A DNA stretch of 64,000 nt from Leptospira levettii (GCF_002812085.1 NZ_NPDM01000005.1:201644-265643), one strand, 5' to 3'. Counted from the stretch's first letter, positions 35,119 through 45,079 are shown. Program-made: numbers and translations. The notes: generated from the sequence alone by a model not told the origin.

Positions 35119-36964
35119 AACTATATTCCTCCGTGTTTGCAAGTATACTTCCTATCCTACCACCTAATATCATTCCTCCACCAGTGGAAGAATATTGGAT
35201 TTCGCATCCTTCCCATCTTGCATTTAAAGATCTACCTGTCATATAAAATCGATGATCAGATTCAGACCATGATTCTGTATCCAAAATTGAATCAAAGGTA
35301 CTACCATTGACAGTTCGATATTCCAAACCACCTGCAATGATAATTTGGTCTTTACCATATGGAAACATAAAGGAACTTCCCCACTCTCTTCCAAAGAGAA
35401 GATTTTTATGGTCACGAATGGTATCTGTCATTGGATTATAAATCTGTGCTCGCAAGATTGGTTGGTTGTCATCAAAACGGGAACTGATTCCACCTAAAAT
35501 TAAAACTTCACCATTACTTAATGCATGAGTAAAATGATTAAAACGTCTTATTACTTTAGCAGAGGAAGTCGATAGAGTTTTTGAACTAATATCATAAATT
35601 TCAATGCTATCAATAGAACGTGCATAATAATCGGAAGGGTTAGGTCCAGTAACGTCCGATCTTTCTCCTCCCGTGATGATCACCTTACCTGCGATTACCG
35701 ATACTACCTGTGATTGTTTGCCACGAGAATCAACAAGATCACCAATGGTTTCGACCGTCATACTGTAAGGATCAGAAGTGACATGAATCAGTTCCACCAT
35801 TGATACGGATTGAAACGGAGAAAATGGGCTAAGTCCTCCTACAACTAAAACATCACCATTTGGCAATACAGTCATTTTATGAAGTTGTCTAGGTGTCGTA
35901 AGGAATGGTCCTTCTGTCCATGTATTGGTAATTGGATCAAATATCTCAGTGGAATTTAAACTACCATTCGATGGATTTCCAACCTTGCCACCAAAGCCAC
36001 CAGAAACCAAGAACCTTCCATCTAAAAGTTTAACAATTGCAAATTCCTGTCGACGGTAGATCATATCGGGAGCAAACGTGAATTCTTTTGTCACAGAATT
36101 ATAATATTCTGTACTACTCAATGTTCCGTTCCCATTAATCAAAACACCCGACTTGGCTCTACCACCTAAAACCATTTTGCGCCCATCATTGAGTTCCATC
36201 CCTACACAGGAACGTCTAGCAATGTTCATATTGGGACCACTTTTAAATGCAAATACCTTTACTGGCACTGCAATAGTTCCTTGGGTATTAGAAGCTTTGT
36301 CCTTCACTCCATTAAAACTGATAGTAAGAATTCCACCATTTGCATTTGGATTCCCTGCAAACAATAATCGAATATTTTTTTGTGAGACGATGATATCGGA
36401 TACAACCAAGGTATTTTTTGCATTCCCCGAAAGACTTACTTGCGATAAATTCCCTTCCCAAACAATTTCCTCATTTGCTTCTACATCCAAAAAGCCAGTT
36501 TGTAACTCAGAAATATCAATACTATTTCCAGTTTTTAACTGTAATAAAGGAGGATTTGAATCGATCTCAAATTCAAAAGACTCTGGATTCACCAAAAGAG
36601 ATTCATTCAGATAATAGTCTTTTAAATTCAAAGTGAACTTACCAGTTGTCACTGATGGTGACATACGAATTTCATATAAATATTTACTTCGTGGAATTAC
36701 TTGTGAAATTGGATTCATTCCTGAATTGGAGATAGGTAATCTTAAACCATCTGCTTTCGTTGTAAAATCATGATTTGTTGAAACATACAATACACCTCCA
36801 GGCTGAACACGATTGGACGAAAATTCCATTTGCACAACAGAATCACCACCTAACATAAGCAATCCTAGGTTTACTGGCGAAGAAGGATCCAATGGGTTAG
36901 ATCCTGATGGTATTCTACAGGATACCATCAATAATGCGAAAAAGAGAAATCTAATCTTTCCCAT
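35111..36964 (-). CDS. Kelch-repeat lipoprotein 2
   Basis: 617 aa. Short lipoprotein signal MGKIRFLFFALLMVSC, then SNPLDPSSPVNLG, an Ig-like region with SPSVTTGKFTLNLKD, and a C-terminal propeller of repeats (LNDGRKMVLGG, LLDGRFLVSGG, LPNGDVLVVGG, LSNGEVLILGG). GGAAG precedes the ATG. The start overlaps the upstream kelch gene by 14 bp. Paralogous to its two neighbours, implying tandem duplication followed by divergence. Ligand unknown. Confidence 0.84.
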   Translation of the reverse strand: MGKIRFLFFALLMVSCRIPSGSNPLDPSSPVNLGLLMLGGDSVVQMEFSSNRVQPGGVLYVSTNHDFTTKADGLRLPISNSGMNPISQVIPRSKYLYEIRMSPSVTTGKFTLNLKDYYLNESLLVNPESFEFEIDSNPPLLQLKTGNSIDISELQTGFLDVEANEEIVWEGNLSQVSLSGNAKNTLVVSDIIVSQKNIRLLFAGNPNANGGILTISFNGVKDKASNTQGTIAVPVKVFAFKSGPNMNIARRSCVGMELNDGRKMVLGGRAKSGVLINGNGTLSSTEYYNSVTKEFTFAPDMIYRRQEFAIVKLLDGRFLVSGGFGGKVGNPSNGSLNSTEIFDPITNTWTEGPFLTTPRQLHKMTVLPNGDVLVVGGLSPFSPFQSVSMVELIHVTSDPYSMTVETIGDLVDSRGKQSQVVSVIAGKVIITGGERSDVTGPNPSDYYARSIDSIEIYDISSKTLSTSSAKVIRRFNHFTHALSNGEVLILGGISSRFDDNQPILRAQIYNPMTDTIRDHKNLLFGREWGSSFMFPYGKDQIIIAGGLEYRTVNGSTFDSILDTESWSESDHRFYMTGRSLNARWEGCEIQYSSTGGGMILGGRIGSILANTEEYSFE

Positions 36965-38465
36965 ACACTTCCACCCTAGTATCAGTCAAAGCTGAATCCC
37001 CAAAAATAACAATGCCCTTTGTCGTTAAGAAAGCGGAATGTTCAGATCTCGGAGACATCATAGTGTCTACTATATAATTCTTACGTTCAAAATGATCATA
37101 TATTTCTAAAATACCCGATTTATAATAAGTGTCGACTCCCCCAGTGAAAAATACTTGTTCATCAGAAAATCTAACGATTGCACTTCCATTTTTAAATCGA
37201 CTGGTAAACCCAAGACTAGTAGTAGATGATAAACTTTCGTTCCATGATTCAATCGCCTTTGAACCTGTGCCTTCGCGGTTCATTCCACCGAATAACACAC
37301 GATCCATGTTCGGCATTTTTAAATTGGTTACGTTTGATCTGGCAGTTGCAAAATTCCCAAGTAAACTCGTCAGACTAAAGTTGTTTGTGTTGATTGTATA
37401 AATTGTGTTTGAAAAAAATGCGTATGGATCTATGCGATCTCTGCCACCAAAATATAAAATGCGAGAATTCGCTTCGTCATATTCAGTTGCATGAAAAATA
37501 ATTCCTATTGGGAAATCTGATGATCCGTCGAGTAAAACAGAGGAATTTCCAGCTAACGAAATCAATTCATGATCTTTTGTGATGGCAGATGGATCGACTC
37601 CTACTTGGAACTGTCCTCCTGAAACTAATATACTTCCATCCCCAAGGCAAACCATCGAATGACCAAACCTCCTCCGGACCATACGGAAGGAAAGTTCTGT
37701 TACAGTTTCAGATGATGGATCTATAGAATATATTTTGTCAGAAATTTGAGTGCTTGCAGATACATTTCCAGCGACTGTTTTTCCACCAGAGACAAACACT
37801 TTCCCAGTTTTTTGAACACAAATAGAAAGTCCCGTCATACCTTCGTTTAACGAAGGCAACAGCTTCGATACTCCTGTCTCTGGATCCCATATTTCTACAG
37901 TTGACAAAGTTGCGCCAGAAGGGTTAATCCCACCAACCAAAATAATTCTTCCATCATTTAAGATTGAAGTTGTGATTTTCCCCTTTGCTTCCGAAATTGA
38001 ACCGTAAAATCTTGGGTATGGAAATCGAAACTCAAATTGTTTTCCTGGGAAAGAAAACTCATTCATTGTCTCTGGTTTCGTGATGGATAAAAGCACTGGC
38101 TCTCTCCATTCAGACCTTGATGAAACAGAAAACAAAACTCTTAACCGAGAATCCGAGAGCGGGAATACATCACGTAAAATTAAATCATTTTGATAAGGAT
38201 CTGAAATTTTAAAATTCGCTTTTGAGAAATAATTAGCAGCTGGAGCACTTAAGTCTAAATCCAGGTATTCTGTTTTTACAAAAATAGGATAATCATTTTG
38301 TTTATATCTTGAAGTGATCGTTAATTCATCACCCAATCCCAATCCGAGTAATGCAACAGCAGAACTTCCAACAATATTTGTAGGATCAAAAACATTCTGA
38401 TTGGGTGCTTTTACATTACAATGCAGAACAAAGATGATTGAAATTAAATTAAAACCTAATCGCAT
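36951..38465 (-). CDS. Kelch-repeat lipoprotein 1
   Basis: 504 aa from the ATG at 38465 (TTG at 38480 also in frame). Signal MRLGFNLISIIFVLHC, then NVFDPTNIVGSSAVALLGLGLGD, an Ig-like beta region, and kelch blades (LNDGRIILVGG, TGKVFVSGG, LGDGSILVSGG, RILYFGG). Shorter than its paralogues by about 80-110 residues, mostly before the propeller. Its start overlaps the caspase gene by 17 bp, so the pair is translationally coupled. Confidence 0.83.
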   Translation of the reverse strand: MRLGFNLISIIFVLHCNVKAPNQNVFDPTNIVGSSAVALLGLGLGDELTITSRYKQNDYPIFVKTEYLDLDLSAPAANYFSKANFKISDPYQNDLILRDVFPLSDSRLRVLFSVSSRSEWREPVLLSITKPETMNEFSFPGKQFEFRFPYPRFYGSISEAKGKITTSILNDGRIILVGGINPSGATLSTVEIWDPETGVSKLLPSLNEGMTGLSICVQKTGKVFVSGGKTVAGNVSASTQISDKIYSIDPSSETVTELSFRMVRRRFGHSMVCLGDGSILVSGGQFQVGVDPSAITKDHELISLAGNSSVLLDGSSDFPIGIIFHATEYDEANSRILYFGGRDRIDPYAFFSNTIYTINTNNFSLTSLLGNFATARSNVTNLKMPNMDRVLFGGMNREGTGSKAIESWNESLSSTTSLGFTSRFKNGSAIVRFSDEQVFFTGGVDTYYKSGILEIYDHFERKNYIVDTMMSPRSEHSAFLTTKGIVIFGDSALTDTRVEVYGKD

Positions 38466-39750
38466 AACCCAATTTCCCAACTCGATTGATTCCCATATAA
38501 CCTTGATTTTCCAAATCCAAATCTAAAAAAACACCGGATTTTTCTTTAGGATTCGGGCCTAACAAATAAAAATCAAACACATTTGCGGACCAAATGAAGA
38601 GTAATGCTGTTAGGGCATGTGACAAGTTCGTACGCGAGGTCTCCATTTGTTGTCTATGCGGTTCAATTAGATAGTAATTCAACACTACAGTTTCAGCGAT
38701 TCTCGGATTCGGAGGGATCCCAATAGCGGATTCGTATGCATGTTTGTCTGATTGGAATTGGTTGTATTGGTATCCAGCATACAATACTCCAAACGCAAAA
38801 ATCGACATGTAAATTTTACCTTTTTCTTCCTGTCCTCTCGCATATTGACCCCAACCGGGAATTAGGAAGGAACGAAACGCATACGTTGGATTATATGGAT
38901 TGAATAAAGGAGCATCTGCCAAAGAAGTTTCTGGATTCACTGCATAAGTTAAGATCGTATCTTCTGCTTTTTCCGCATATTCTTTGGTATAAGGTTTTTG
39001 TAATTTTTGATTTTCTTTAGTCCAATCTTTCATGGATTGAATTACATAATTCGACAATTCGGAATACGTTACTTCACCATTAAAATTGGAATCAGCTCTG
39101 CCTTCTAATCCATATATTAAATATTTAGTGTAAATTCCATAACCAGATTTTGGATCTTCAAAACTGGAATACCCTACTTTTGTTGAATAAAACACAGAGA
39201 TAATTTCTGAGTCTTTAAAACTTGTACCCTCTAAGTATTTTCTGCCAACTTCCCCTCTTCCATCTTCAGGATTTCTACAAGCATCGATAAAAAAAACCAC
39301 TCGTTTGAGATTAAACTTTCTAGTGAGTTCAATTAAATGTTCAACTGCAATCCCGGTCTCAAATGGTTTTTGGGGATTTGCATCTTCTGGCAAAAGATAG
39401 ACTTTATCATTATAATCAACAACACCATGGCCAGAAAAATAAAAAACGAAAAGATCTTCCGGATTGGTTTCTTCTAATATTGATTCCAGTTGCGTTAGGA
39501 TATTATATTTAGTAGGTATGGAACTTACAGAACCTTCCTGAACTAAAGTTTGGATACGATTATAGGATCCATAACTGAACAAAATTTTGGTCATCCCAAG
39601 CGCATCATTTTTTGCCGTTTTTAAATTGGCTAGGGACAAGTCCTTATATTCACTAACGCCAACAACAAATGCGAATCTTTTCCCACCTGGCTCGGCTTTC
39701 AAAAGACTTGGCATCGCAATCATTAAGAATATTAGAATTTTTGATTTCAT
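38449..39750 (-). CDS. Caspase-like (C14) protease fused to a membrane domain
   Basis: 433 aa. Signal peptide MKSKILIFLMIAMPSLLKAE, then a peptidase C14 p20-like domain: RFAFVVGVSEYKDLSLANLKTAKNDA, the catalytic His in FYFSGHG (H108) and catalytic Cys in FFIDACRNP (C158). After residue about 290 comes YAFRSFLIPGWGQYARGQEEKG, like DUF5683-type membrane modules, and hydrophobic segments around 310-330 and 370-390. It predicts an exported protease or sensor tethered to the inner membrane facing the periplasm. Sits between a chemoreceptor-like gene and three kelch lipoproteins. Confidence 0.85.
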   Translation of the reverse strand: MKSKILIFLMIAMPSLLKAEPGGKRFAFVVGVSEYKDLSLANLKTAKNDALGMTKILFSYGSYNRIQTLVQEGSVSSIPTKYNILTQLESILEETNPEDLFVFYFSGHGVVDYNDKVYLLPEDANPQKPFETGIAVEHLIELTRKFNLKRVVFFIDACRNPEDGRGEVGRKYLEGTSFKDSEIISVFYSTKVGYSSFEDPKSGYGIYTKYLIYGLEGRADSNFNGEVTYSELSNYVIQSMKDWTKENQKLQKPYTKEYAEKAEDTILTYAVNPETSLADAPLFNPYNPTYAFRSFLIPGWGQYARGQEEKGKIYMSIFAFGVLYAGYQYNQFQSDKHAYESAIGIPPNPRIAETVVLNYYLIEPHRQQMETSRTNLSHALTALLFIWSANVFDFYLLGPNPKEKSGVFLDLDLENQGYMGINRVGKLGYAIRF

Positions 39751-39759
39751 TAAAATTGT

Positions 39760-41337
39760 TTATTCTGATGCCAGTTCTTTTGCTTGGTTTTCCAAACTTG
39801 ATGTATTATCATCCATTTTTCTAGCATTTATCACAACTTTTCGATTTATTTCTTCCATTTGGTGAACAACTGCAACCATTTGTTCTTTATCTTTATCTAA
39901 AACTTTCGATTCCTGATCCAATACTTTGGAAATCGATTCGATTAAATCCAGAGCTTCCAATACTTCATTGTTTATATCTTTTTGTGAATTGATTTTGGAA
40001 GTCGCTGTTTTCATCACATCACTTAGTAGATCATATTTAGATTGAAGGGTTTCAGTTTGATTTAAGGCAGTGGAAGCGAGTTCAGTTCCTTCCTGAATAT
40101 AACGATTTGATGTTGTAATAATTTTTTTAATCTTCGTTGCATTTTCATTCGAATTTTCTGCTAGTTTTGCAACCTCTTGTGCAACTACTGCAAAACCTCG
40201 ACCATGTTCTCCAGCCCTTGCAGCTTCGATCGATGCATTTAATGCCAATAAATTTGTACGATCTGCAATTTCTGCCATGATATCGTTCACTTCACTTACT
40301 TCCTTTTGAGAAATATTGACGGAACGTAATCTTTCTTCTAAATTTTTTACAGTATCCGATAGTACATTACTCCTATCTTGGAAATCACTCATATTGGAAT
40401 TGAGATCTTCCACAACTTTCCCGATTTCAGCGATACTCAACTTTAACGTATCCGATTTATGATTGAGTAATGTTATTTGAGAATGTTGTTTTCCAATATT
40501 CTCAACAGAAGTTTGTATACTCTCTGAAAACGAAGAAACAAATTCTGTAAGATCTCGAATCGATACATCTTGAGATTCTATTTGAAAATTAAAATCGTTT
40601 GTAAGTTCACGAATACTTTTGAGTGTATTAAATAATTCTGCACCAATTCTTTTTAAATCTTGGTTTAGAGTGTTTGCATTTTCTCTTTCTAATTCAGCAA
40701 GTTTATGCTTTTCTTCTGATTCGTTTTTGATTTCATTCAATAAATTCAAAACAGTAGAAGTGAGGTAACCAAAACAAATTAGAAATAAAATTTTAAATAC
40801 TTCATTCGAAATTGCGACCGTACCTTTTTCACTTTGTAATCCTTCTGCTTCTTTAAATGAAACACCTTGTCCATAACCAATGATTAATATTATTACTAAA
40901 CAAAAAGCTGAGTAATAAGTGCTAGTGAGTAAGGTTCGTTTCGAAAATAAAAATGCAGAGTATACAACATAAAAATAATACAAAACGTATAAGGTTGGTG
41001 ACTTAATTAAATCGGCAGCGACTGTACTTCCACCCATGAGTCCAGATGCAGTGACAGCAAATAATACGGTGATATCCAAAACGATGAATAACTTCGGGAA
41101 AAATGCGTTGAGTCTACCAATTTTAAATAAATATGCCTGCAAACCTCCGTAGAGAAACATACAAGTGATTCCGACCAAATAACTTGTGGTTTGAAGGGTT
41201 GTGGATGTTTTGAACGATCCTAAAGTCGCGATGATATAAAATCCTGCGAGTAAAAACCTCACTCGATTGACATAAACTGGGCCTAACTCTAACCAATTTT
41301 TTTTCGTTTGAATCGATTCTGAGGATCTTTTCGACAT
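39760..41337 (-). CDS. Methyl-accepting chemotaxis-like transducer
   Basis: 525 aa. The N-terminus has six transmembrane helices (about 30-205) without a periplasmic sensor domain, then a coiled coil and a signalling domain with the nearly invariant hairpin [39 protein letters not shown]. No HAMP domain is evident. The membrane module may itself sense membrane state or a hydrophobic ligand. First gene of a six-gene operon; the caspase gene starts 9 bp after it. An AAAGGATC leader precedes the ATG. Confidence 0.88.
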   Translation of the reverse strand: MSKRSSESIQTKKNWLELGPVYVNRVRFLLAGFYIIATLGSFKTSTTLQTTSYLVGITCMFLYGGLQAYLFKIGRLNAFFPKLFIVLDITVLFAVTASGLMGGSTVAADLIKSPTLYVLYYFYVVYSAFLFSKRTLLTSTYYSAFCLVIILIIGYGQGVSFKEAEGLQSEKGTVAISNEVFKILFLICFGYLTSTVLNLLNEIKNESEEKHKLAELERENANTLNQDLKRIGAELFNTLKSIRELTNDFNFQIESQDVSIRDLTEFVSSFSESIQTSVENIGKQHSQITLLNHKSDTLKLSIAEIGKVVEDLNSNMSDFQDRSNVLSDTVKNLEERLRSVNISQKEVSEVNDIMAEIADRTNLLALNASIEAARAGEHGRGFAVVAQEVAKLAENSNENATKIKKIITTSNRYIQEGTELASTALNQTETLQSKYDLLSDVMKTATSKINSQKDINNEVLEALDLIESISKVLDQESKVLDKDKEQMVAVVHQMEEINRKVVINARKMDDNTSSLENQAKELASE

Positions 41338-41410
41338 AGGATGATCCTTTAAGATTCAAAGTGATTGGAAAGTGATTTTCTTTTTTTAGTGAATGGAAAA
41401 AGAAACTCAG

Positions 41411-41439
41411 TTGACAAATTTTAGTTTAATATTAAACTA
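41411..41439 (+). promoter_or_regulatory. Promoter with palindromic operator for the pirin gene
   Basis: TTGACA -35 (41411-41416) is followed 16 nt later by TAAACT (41433-41438), and an 18-bp perfect palindrome TAGTTTAATATTAAACTA covers 41422-41439, lying over the spacer and -10. The ATG is at 41446, so the mRNA leader is only a few nucleotides. Such a site is expected for a repressor, for example of the MarR type; none is encoded next to it. Confidence 0.5.
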
Positions 41440-41445
41440 TTTAAT

Positions 41446-42183
41446 ATGGAAACAACGAACCCGATCAAAACCAACATTCAGAAAAAATTCTACCCTGCCT
41501 CTGAACGAGGGCACGTCAATTTTGGTTGGTTGGACAGCCACCACTCCTTCAGTTTTGGCCACTGGTACCACCCTGACAAAACCAATTTTGGTGCACTTCG
41601 TGTACTCAATGATGATATCGTAGAACCTAGCATGGGATTTGGTACTCACCCCCACCAAAATATGGAAATAATCTCCATCCCACTCTTTGGAGAATTAGCA
41701 CACAAAGATAGTACAGGTACGAATGGTATCATCAAAACAGGGGATGTACAAATCATGTCTGCAGGATCTGGGATCCAACATTCCGAATTCAATCACAGTT
41801 CTGATAAAAAGGTCAATTTTTTGCAAATCTGGATTTTACCAAAGGTGGCCAACATCCAACCTAGATATGACCAAAAAACATTTCCGGAAGCTGGTCGTTT
41901 GAACCGGTTCCAAACAGTTGTTTCTCCTATTGATGAAGAAGCTGTATGGATCAACCAAGACGCATACTTTTCGCTCGCTACTTTGGAACCTGGAAAAACC
42001 CTTTCCTACAAGGTACATGCTCCTAACCAAGGGATTTATGTATTCCTCATCCAAGGGAAAATTTCTACGGAGGGTACAACCTTAGAACGTAGAGATGCTG
42101 TAGGACTTTGGGGAGCGGATGAATACCATATCCAAGCAGATGTAAAATCTGAATTACTCGTCATTGAAATTCCAATGAAATAG
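41446..42183 (+). CDS. Pirin-family bicupin protein
   Basis: 245 aa. N-terminal cupin with HHSFSFGHWYHPDKTNFGALRVLNDD, the metal-binding GFGTHPHQNMEI (two His and Glu) and SGIQHSEFNHS; a C-terminal cupin follows (YKVHAPNQGIYVFLIQG). Family members include quercetin 2,3-dioxygenases and redox-sensing cofactors; the actual role here is unknown. Single gene, divergent from the chemoreceptor-like operon. Confidence 0.92.
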   Translation: METTNPIKTNIQKKFYPASERGHVNFGWLDSHHSFSFGHWYHPDKTNFGALRVLNDDIVEPSMGFGTHPHQNMEIISIPLFGELAHKDSTGTNGIIKTGDVQIMSAGSGIQHSEFNHSSDKKVNFLQIWILPKVANIQPRYDQKTFPEAGRLNRFQTVVSPIDEEAVWINQDAYFSLATLEPGKTLSYKVHAPNQGIYVFLIQGKISTEGTTLERRDAVGLWGADEYHIQADVKSELLVIEIPMK

Positions 42184-42428
42184 AAAATGGCATACTTGGA
42201 ATCGTCATCGAAAAGGGAATCTGGCAAAACCAAAAAAGTCAGATCTCCCTTCTCCTGAAAAAATGATTTCGGTGGATGTAAACTTCTCTTTACTCTCCTC
42301 TCTGTTCTTCTATGCTCAATCTCTGAAACATTACTCTCAAAGCAAATGTTCGATTGACAGACCTAAGAATTTTACCGCAAGTGTAAGTTTCGTTCGAATC
42401 CTAAAATCCTTCCATGACTCGGTAACAA

Positions 42429-44156
42429 ATGAAATTTTTCTCGTTTCTTCCTACAATCTTCCAAAGTTTTACAATTTCGATTTCGATTTCGATTTTCCTA
42501 CTATTCTGCCAGTTACCCACTCCAAATCCTTCTTCCATGACACCGGCAAAAGAAATAGAAAAAACGTACCAATACACAAAACAAATTTCTGCCATCAAAA
42601 TACAGATGGAAAAAACGTATCTCTATCCAAATGATTTGGACAATCCTAATGCTTATATAACAGCAGCAGTTTATGCTACAGAAACATTAGACCATCACAT
42701 ACTCTTCCCAAAAACATTCTACCTCAAGTACAAAGATACCATTCGAGGAAATGTCTTACAAGAGGGGAAATTGACTGACGTTGTTATCATCCAAAATCCC
42801 AATTTAGAGGATCCAATCATGGATTCGGATGAAGTTCTATTACAACTTAACGATGCTTTTGCCAAACTTTCGTTTAACAGAGACAACTTAGAAGATGTGA
42901 TGGAAGTATTATATAATCAAGTATTTGCCAAGACAGCAAATAAAGTAGTCAATGTTAGTTGGTCTGAAATTGAGTTTTCTGCTTCAGAAGGTTATGTTTC
43001 AAATTTCTTAAAATCGAGTTTGATTCAGACGAGGAATTATGAAGAACTTTTGAAACCCCAAACTATCTTTTCCATTGACCTACCTTTAACTGAAACAAAA
43101 ACCAAACAAAAAATCATTACTTCGCTTTCGAATACTTCGCAACTAAAACAATTTGGGATTCAAAAAAATGACGAAATCCTTACAATCAATGGAAAATCGA
43201 TTCGTTATTTATCCCTCCGCAAGATTTATCCAATGTTCAATGGAAAACTTGGTGAAAGTGTAAAACTAAAAATTAAGAGAAATCTAAATCAAACATTCTT
43301 AGTCGAAATTCCATTTCTCGAATCCAAACCGAATGAAAATACGAAACTAGTTTCAGGAAAAATTTGGAAAGGTCAGTCCAATATTCTCCAAATCAAAGTA
43401 AATGGATTTACCAAAGGAATCGAGAAGACAGCAACAGATTTGATCAAAGAGACTTATTTAGTAGCAATGGCTGATGCAAAACAAAAGGATATTCCCATCC
43501 AAGGCATCATTCTTGACCTACGTGATAACACCGGTGGTTATTTAGATCTCATTATCGAATGTATGCGAATGTTTATTCCCAAGGGACTACTTGTAACAAC
43601 AAAAATCGGGAAACGAGCACCAAATGAGATTTATGGGAATGGTTCCTCTATCACCGACTTACCACTAGTTGTTCTCATCAATGAAAATACTGGATCTGGT
43701 TCCGAACTGATTGCTGGAACAGTTCGACTTCAGAAACGTGGATTCATCTTTGGCTCAAAATCGACTGGACAAGGGATTGTTCATTCAATGCAAAAATTAA
43801 ACAGTTACGATTCAATCATTCTTAAAATCACAACTTCTTATCTATACCTCCCCAATGGAAAAATATTCCATGGTAATGGGATTGAACCAGATATTTGGAT
43901 TTCTGATGAAGCCAATGTGAAAATGAAATTCCCTGAATCCTTCCCTTCCCAATTGACAAACATTAGTAAGGAAGGAAAAAACGAAAACTCATCCATTGCC
44001 CCATTGGATTCGACAAAACTTAGCCTTTGGGTCGAAACATATGGAACAGCAAAACAAACCATCCAAAAGGAAAGTAAACAAGGACTCACACCAGATTACC
44101 AACTTCTCCACAGTTTGGATGTTTTTGATGGAATTTTAGCAAACCAAACGAAATAA
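42429..44156 (+). CDS. S41-family protease-like protein with PDZ domain
   Basis: 575 aa. N-terminal signal-like segment with a Cys near residue 27 (IFLLFCQ), possibly a lipoprotein. A PDZ domain is at about 235-300 (KQFGIQKNDEILTINGKSI), and the S41 core follows (GIILDLRDNTGGYLDLIIE, then ENTGSGSELIAGTVR and FGSKSTGQGIV). By alignment with the E. coli Prc pattern, Ser423 fits the nucleophile, but the general-base Lys position appears to be Gln448; K444 is close by. So it is either an atypical protease or an inactive scaffold. Divergent length from typical CtpA (about 400-450 aa). Confidence 0.8.
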   Translation: MKFFSFLPTIFQSFTISISISIFLLFCQLPTPNPSSMTPAKEIEKTYQYTKQISAIKIQMEKTYLYPNDLDNPNAYITAAVYATETLDHHILFPKTFYLKYKDTIRGNVLQEGKLTDVVIIQNPNLEDPIMDSDEVLLQLNDAFAKLSFNRDNLEDVMEVLYNQVFAKTANKVVNVSWSEIEFSASEGYVSNFLKSSLIQTRNYEELLKPQTIFSIDLPLTETKTKQKIITSLSNTSQLKQFGIQKNDEILTINGKSIRYLSLRKIYPMFNGKLGESVKLKIKRNLNQTFLVEIPFLESKPNENTKLVSGKIWKGQSNILQIKVNGFTKGIEKTATDLIKETYLVAMADAKQKDIPIQGIILDLRDNTGGYLDLIIECMRMFIPKGLLVTTKIGKRAPNEIYGNGSSITDLPLVVLINENTGSGSELIAGTVRLQKRGFIFGSKSTGQGIVHSMQKLNSYDSIILKITTSYLYLPNGKIFHGNGIEPDIWISDEANVKMKFPESFPSQLTNISKEGKNENSSIAPLDSTKLSLWVETYGTAKQTIQKESKQGLTPDYQLLHSLDVFDGILANQTK

Positions 44157-44327
44157 GTAAGATTTTGTAAAAAATCCTATCCATTCCTTGTTTGAGTTTT
44201 ATCTAGACTAAGGACTTTTCGACCCAACTTCAACCCATCTATCTCAGAAATGATGAAAATCTAATAAATTTTCTATTCGGGAGGCTTTATTTTTTCTCAT
44301 CATACGCATTTTTTTTCGTGTATTTAT

Positions 44328-44337
44328 ATTCGCGAAT
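44328..44337. promoter_or_regulatory. Palindrome upstream of the bicarbonate operon
   Basis: ATTCGCGAAT, a 10-bp perfect palindrome in an A+T-rich stretch 59 bp before the carbonic anhydrase ATG. Possibly an operator; no -35 and -10 pair was convincing enough to place it precisely. Confidence 0.25.
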
Positions 44338-44395
44338 TATTTTTATGTATATTTAGAACTTCCAAGTTGGATTGGAAGCACTAAGGAGAATTTCA

Positions 44396-45079
44396 ATGAA
44401 AGGTACCAAGTTCCTCATCAGTTTTCTGATTTTATCGATTTCTACTCAGGTAGTGGCGCAAACAAACAGTGCCGGAATTTCGGCAAAAGATGCATTACAA
44501 AAATTGGTAGAAGGAAATTTACGATTTGTACAGGGAAAATCAATTCGCCCCAATCAATCTGTAGATCGAATCAAAGAAGTTTCAAAAAAACAACATCCTT
44601 TTGCGACAATCGTTGGATGTTCGGATTCAAGAGTTCCCAATGAAATCATTTTCGACCAAGGTCTTGGTGATTTATTCATCTTAAGAACAGCAGGCCAAGT
44701 ATCAACTTACGCATCTTGGGGTTCGATTGAATTTTCTGTGGTTGTGTTAGGAGTTAATTTGATTGTTGTTCTCGGACATACGAGTTGTGGTGCAGTTGGT
44801 GCAGCTTGTAAAGCTGAAGATGTACCTGGTCATATCATTGCGCTAACCAATTCAATTAAACCAGCAGCAGAAAAAGTAAAACATATGGAAGGTGATTATT
44901 TAGATAATGCAGTTAAAGCAAACGTTGCATACCAAGTAGTTTCCTTACGTAAACTAGACCCCATTCTATCTAAATACTATAACAAAGGCCAATTACAAAT
45001 CGTAGGAGCTGTTTACGATTTAGAAACTGGGAAAGTAAATTATCTTTCCGAAGAATACATCTCAACTATTACAAAATAG
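44396..45079 (+). CDS. Exported beta-type carbonic anhydrase
   Basis: 227 aa from the ATG at 44396, which has AAGGAG upstream. A signal peptide (MKGTKFLISFLILSISTQVVA) is followed by a beta-carbonic anhydrase domain with C75-D77-R79 (GCSDSRVP), H128 and C131 (GHTSCGAV) as zinc and catalytic residues. It interconverts CO2 and bicarbonate, here in the periplasm. Followed 9 bp later by a bicarbonate transporter, so it likely supplies bicarbonate to it. Confidence 0.92.
   Translation: MKGTKFLISFLILSISTQVVAQTNSAGISAKDALQKLVEGNLRFVQGKSIRPNQSVDRIKEVSKKQHPFATIVGCSDSRVPNEIIFDQGLGDLFILRTAGQVSTYASWGSIEFSVVVLGVNLIVVLGHTSCGAVGAACKAEDVPGHIIALTNSIKPAAEKVKHMEGDYLDNAVKANVAYQVVSLRKLDPILSKYYNKGQLQIVGAVYDLETGKVNYLSEEYISTITK

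Noticed and set aside
44157..44395. Possible riboswitch or small RNA ahead of carbonic anhydrase
   Set aside because: Only one short palindrome was seen; no structured RNA or known riboswitch pattern was found.
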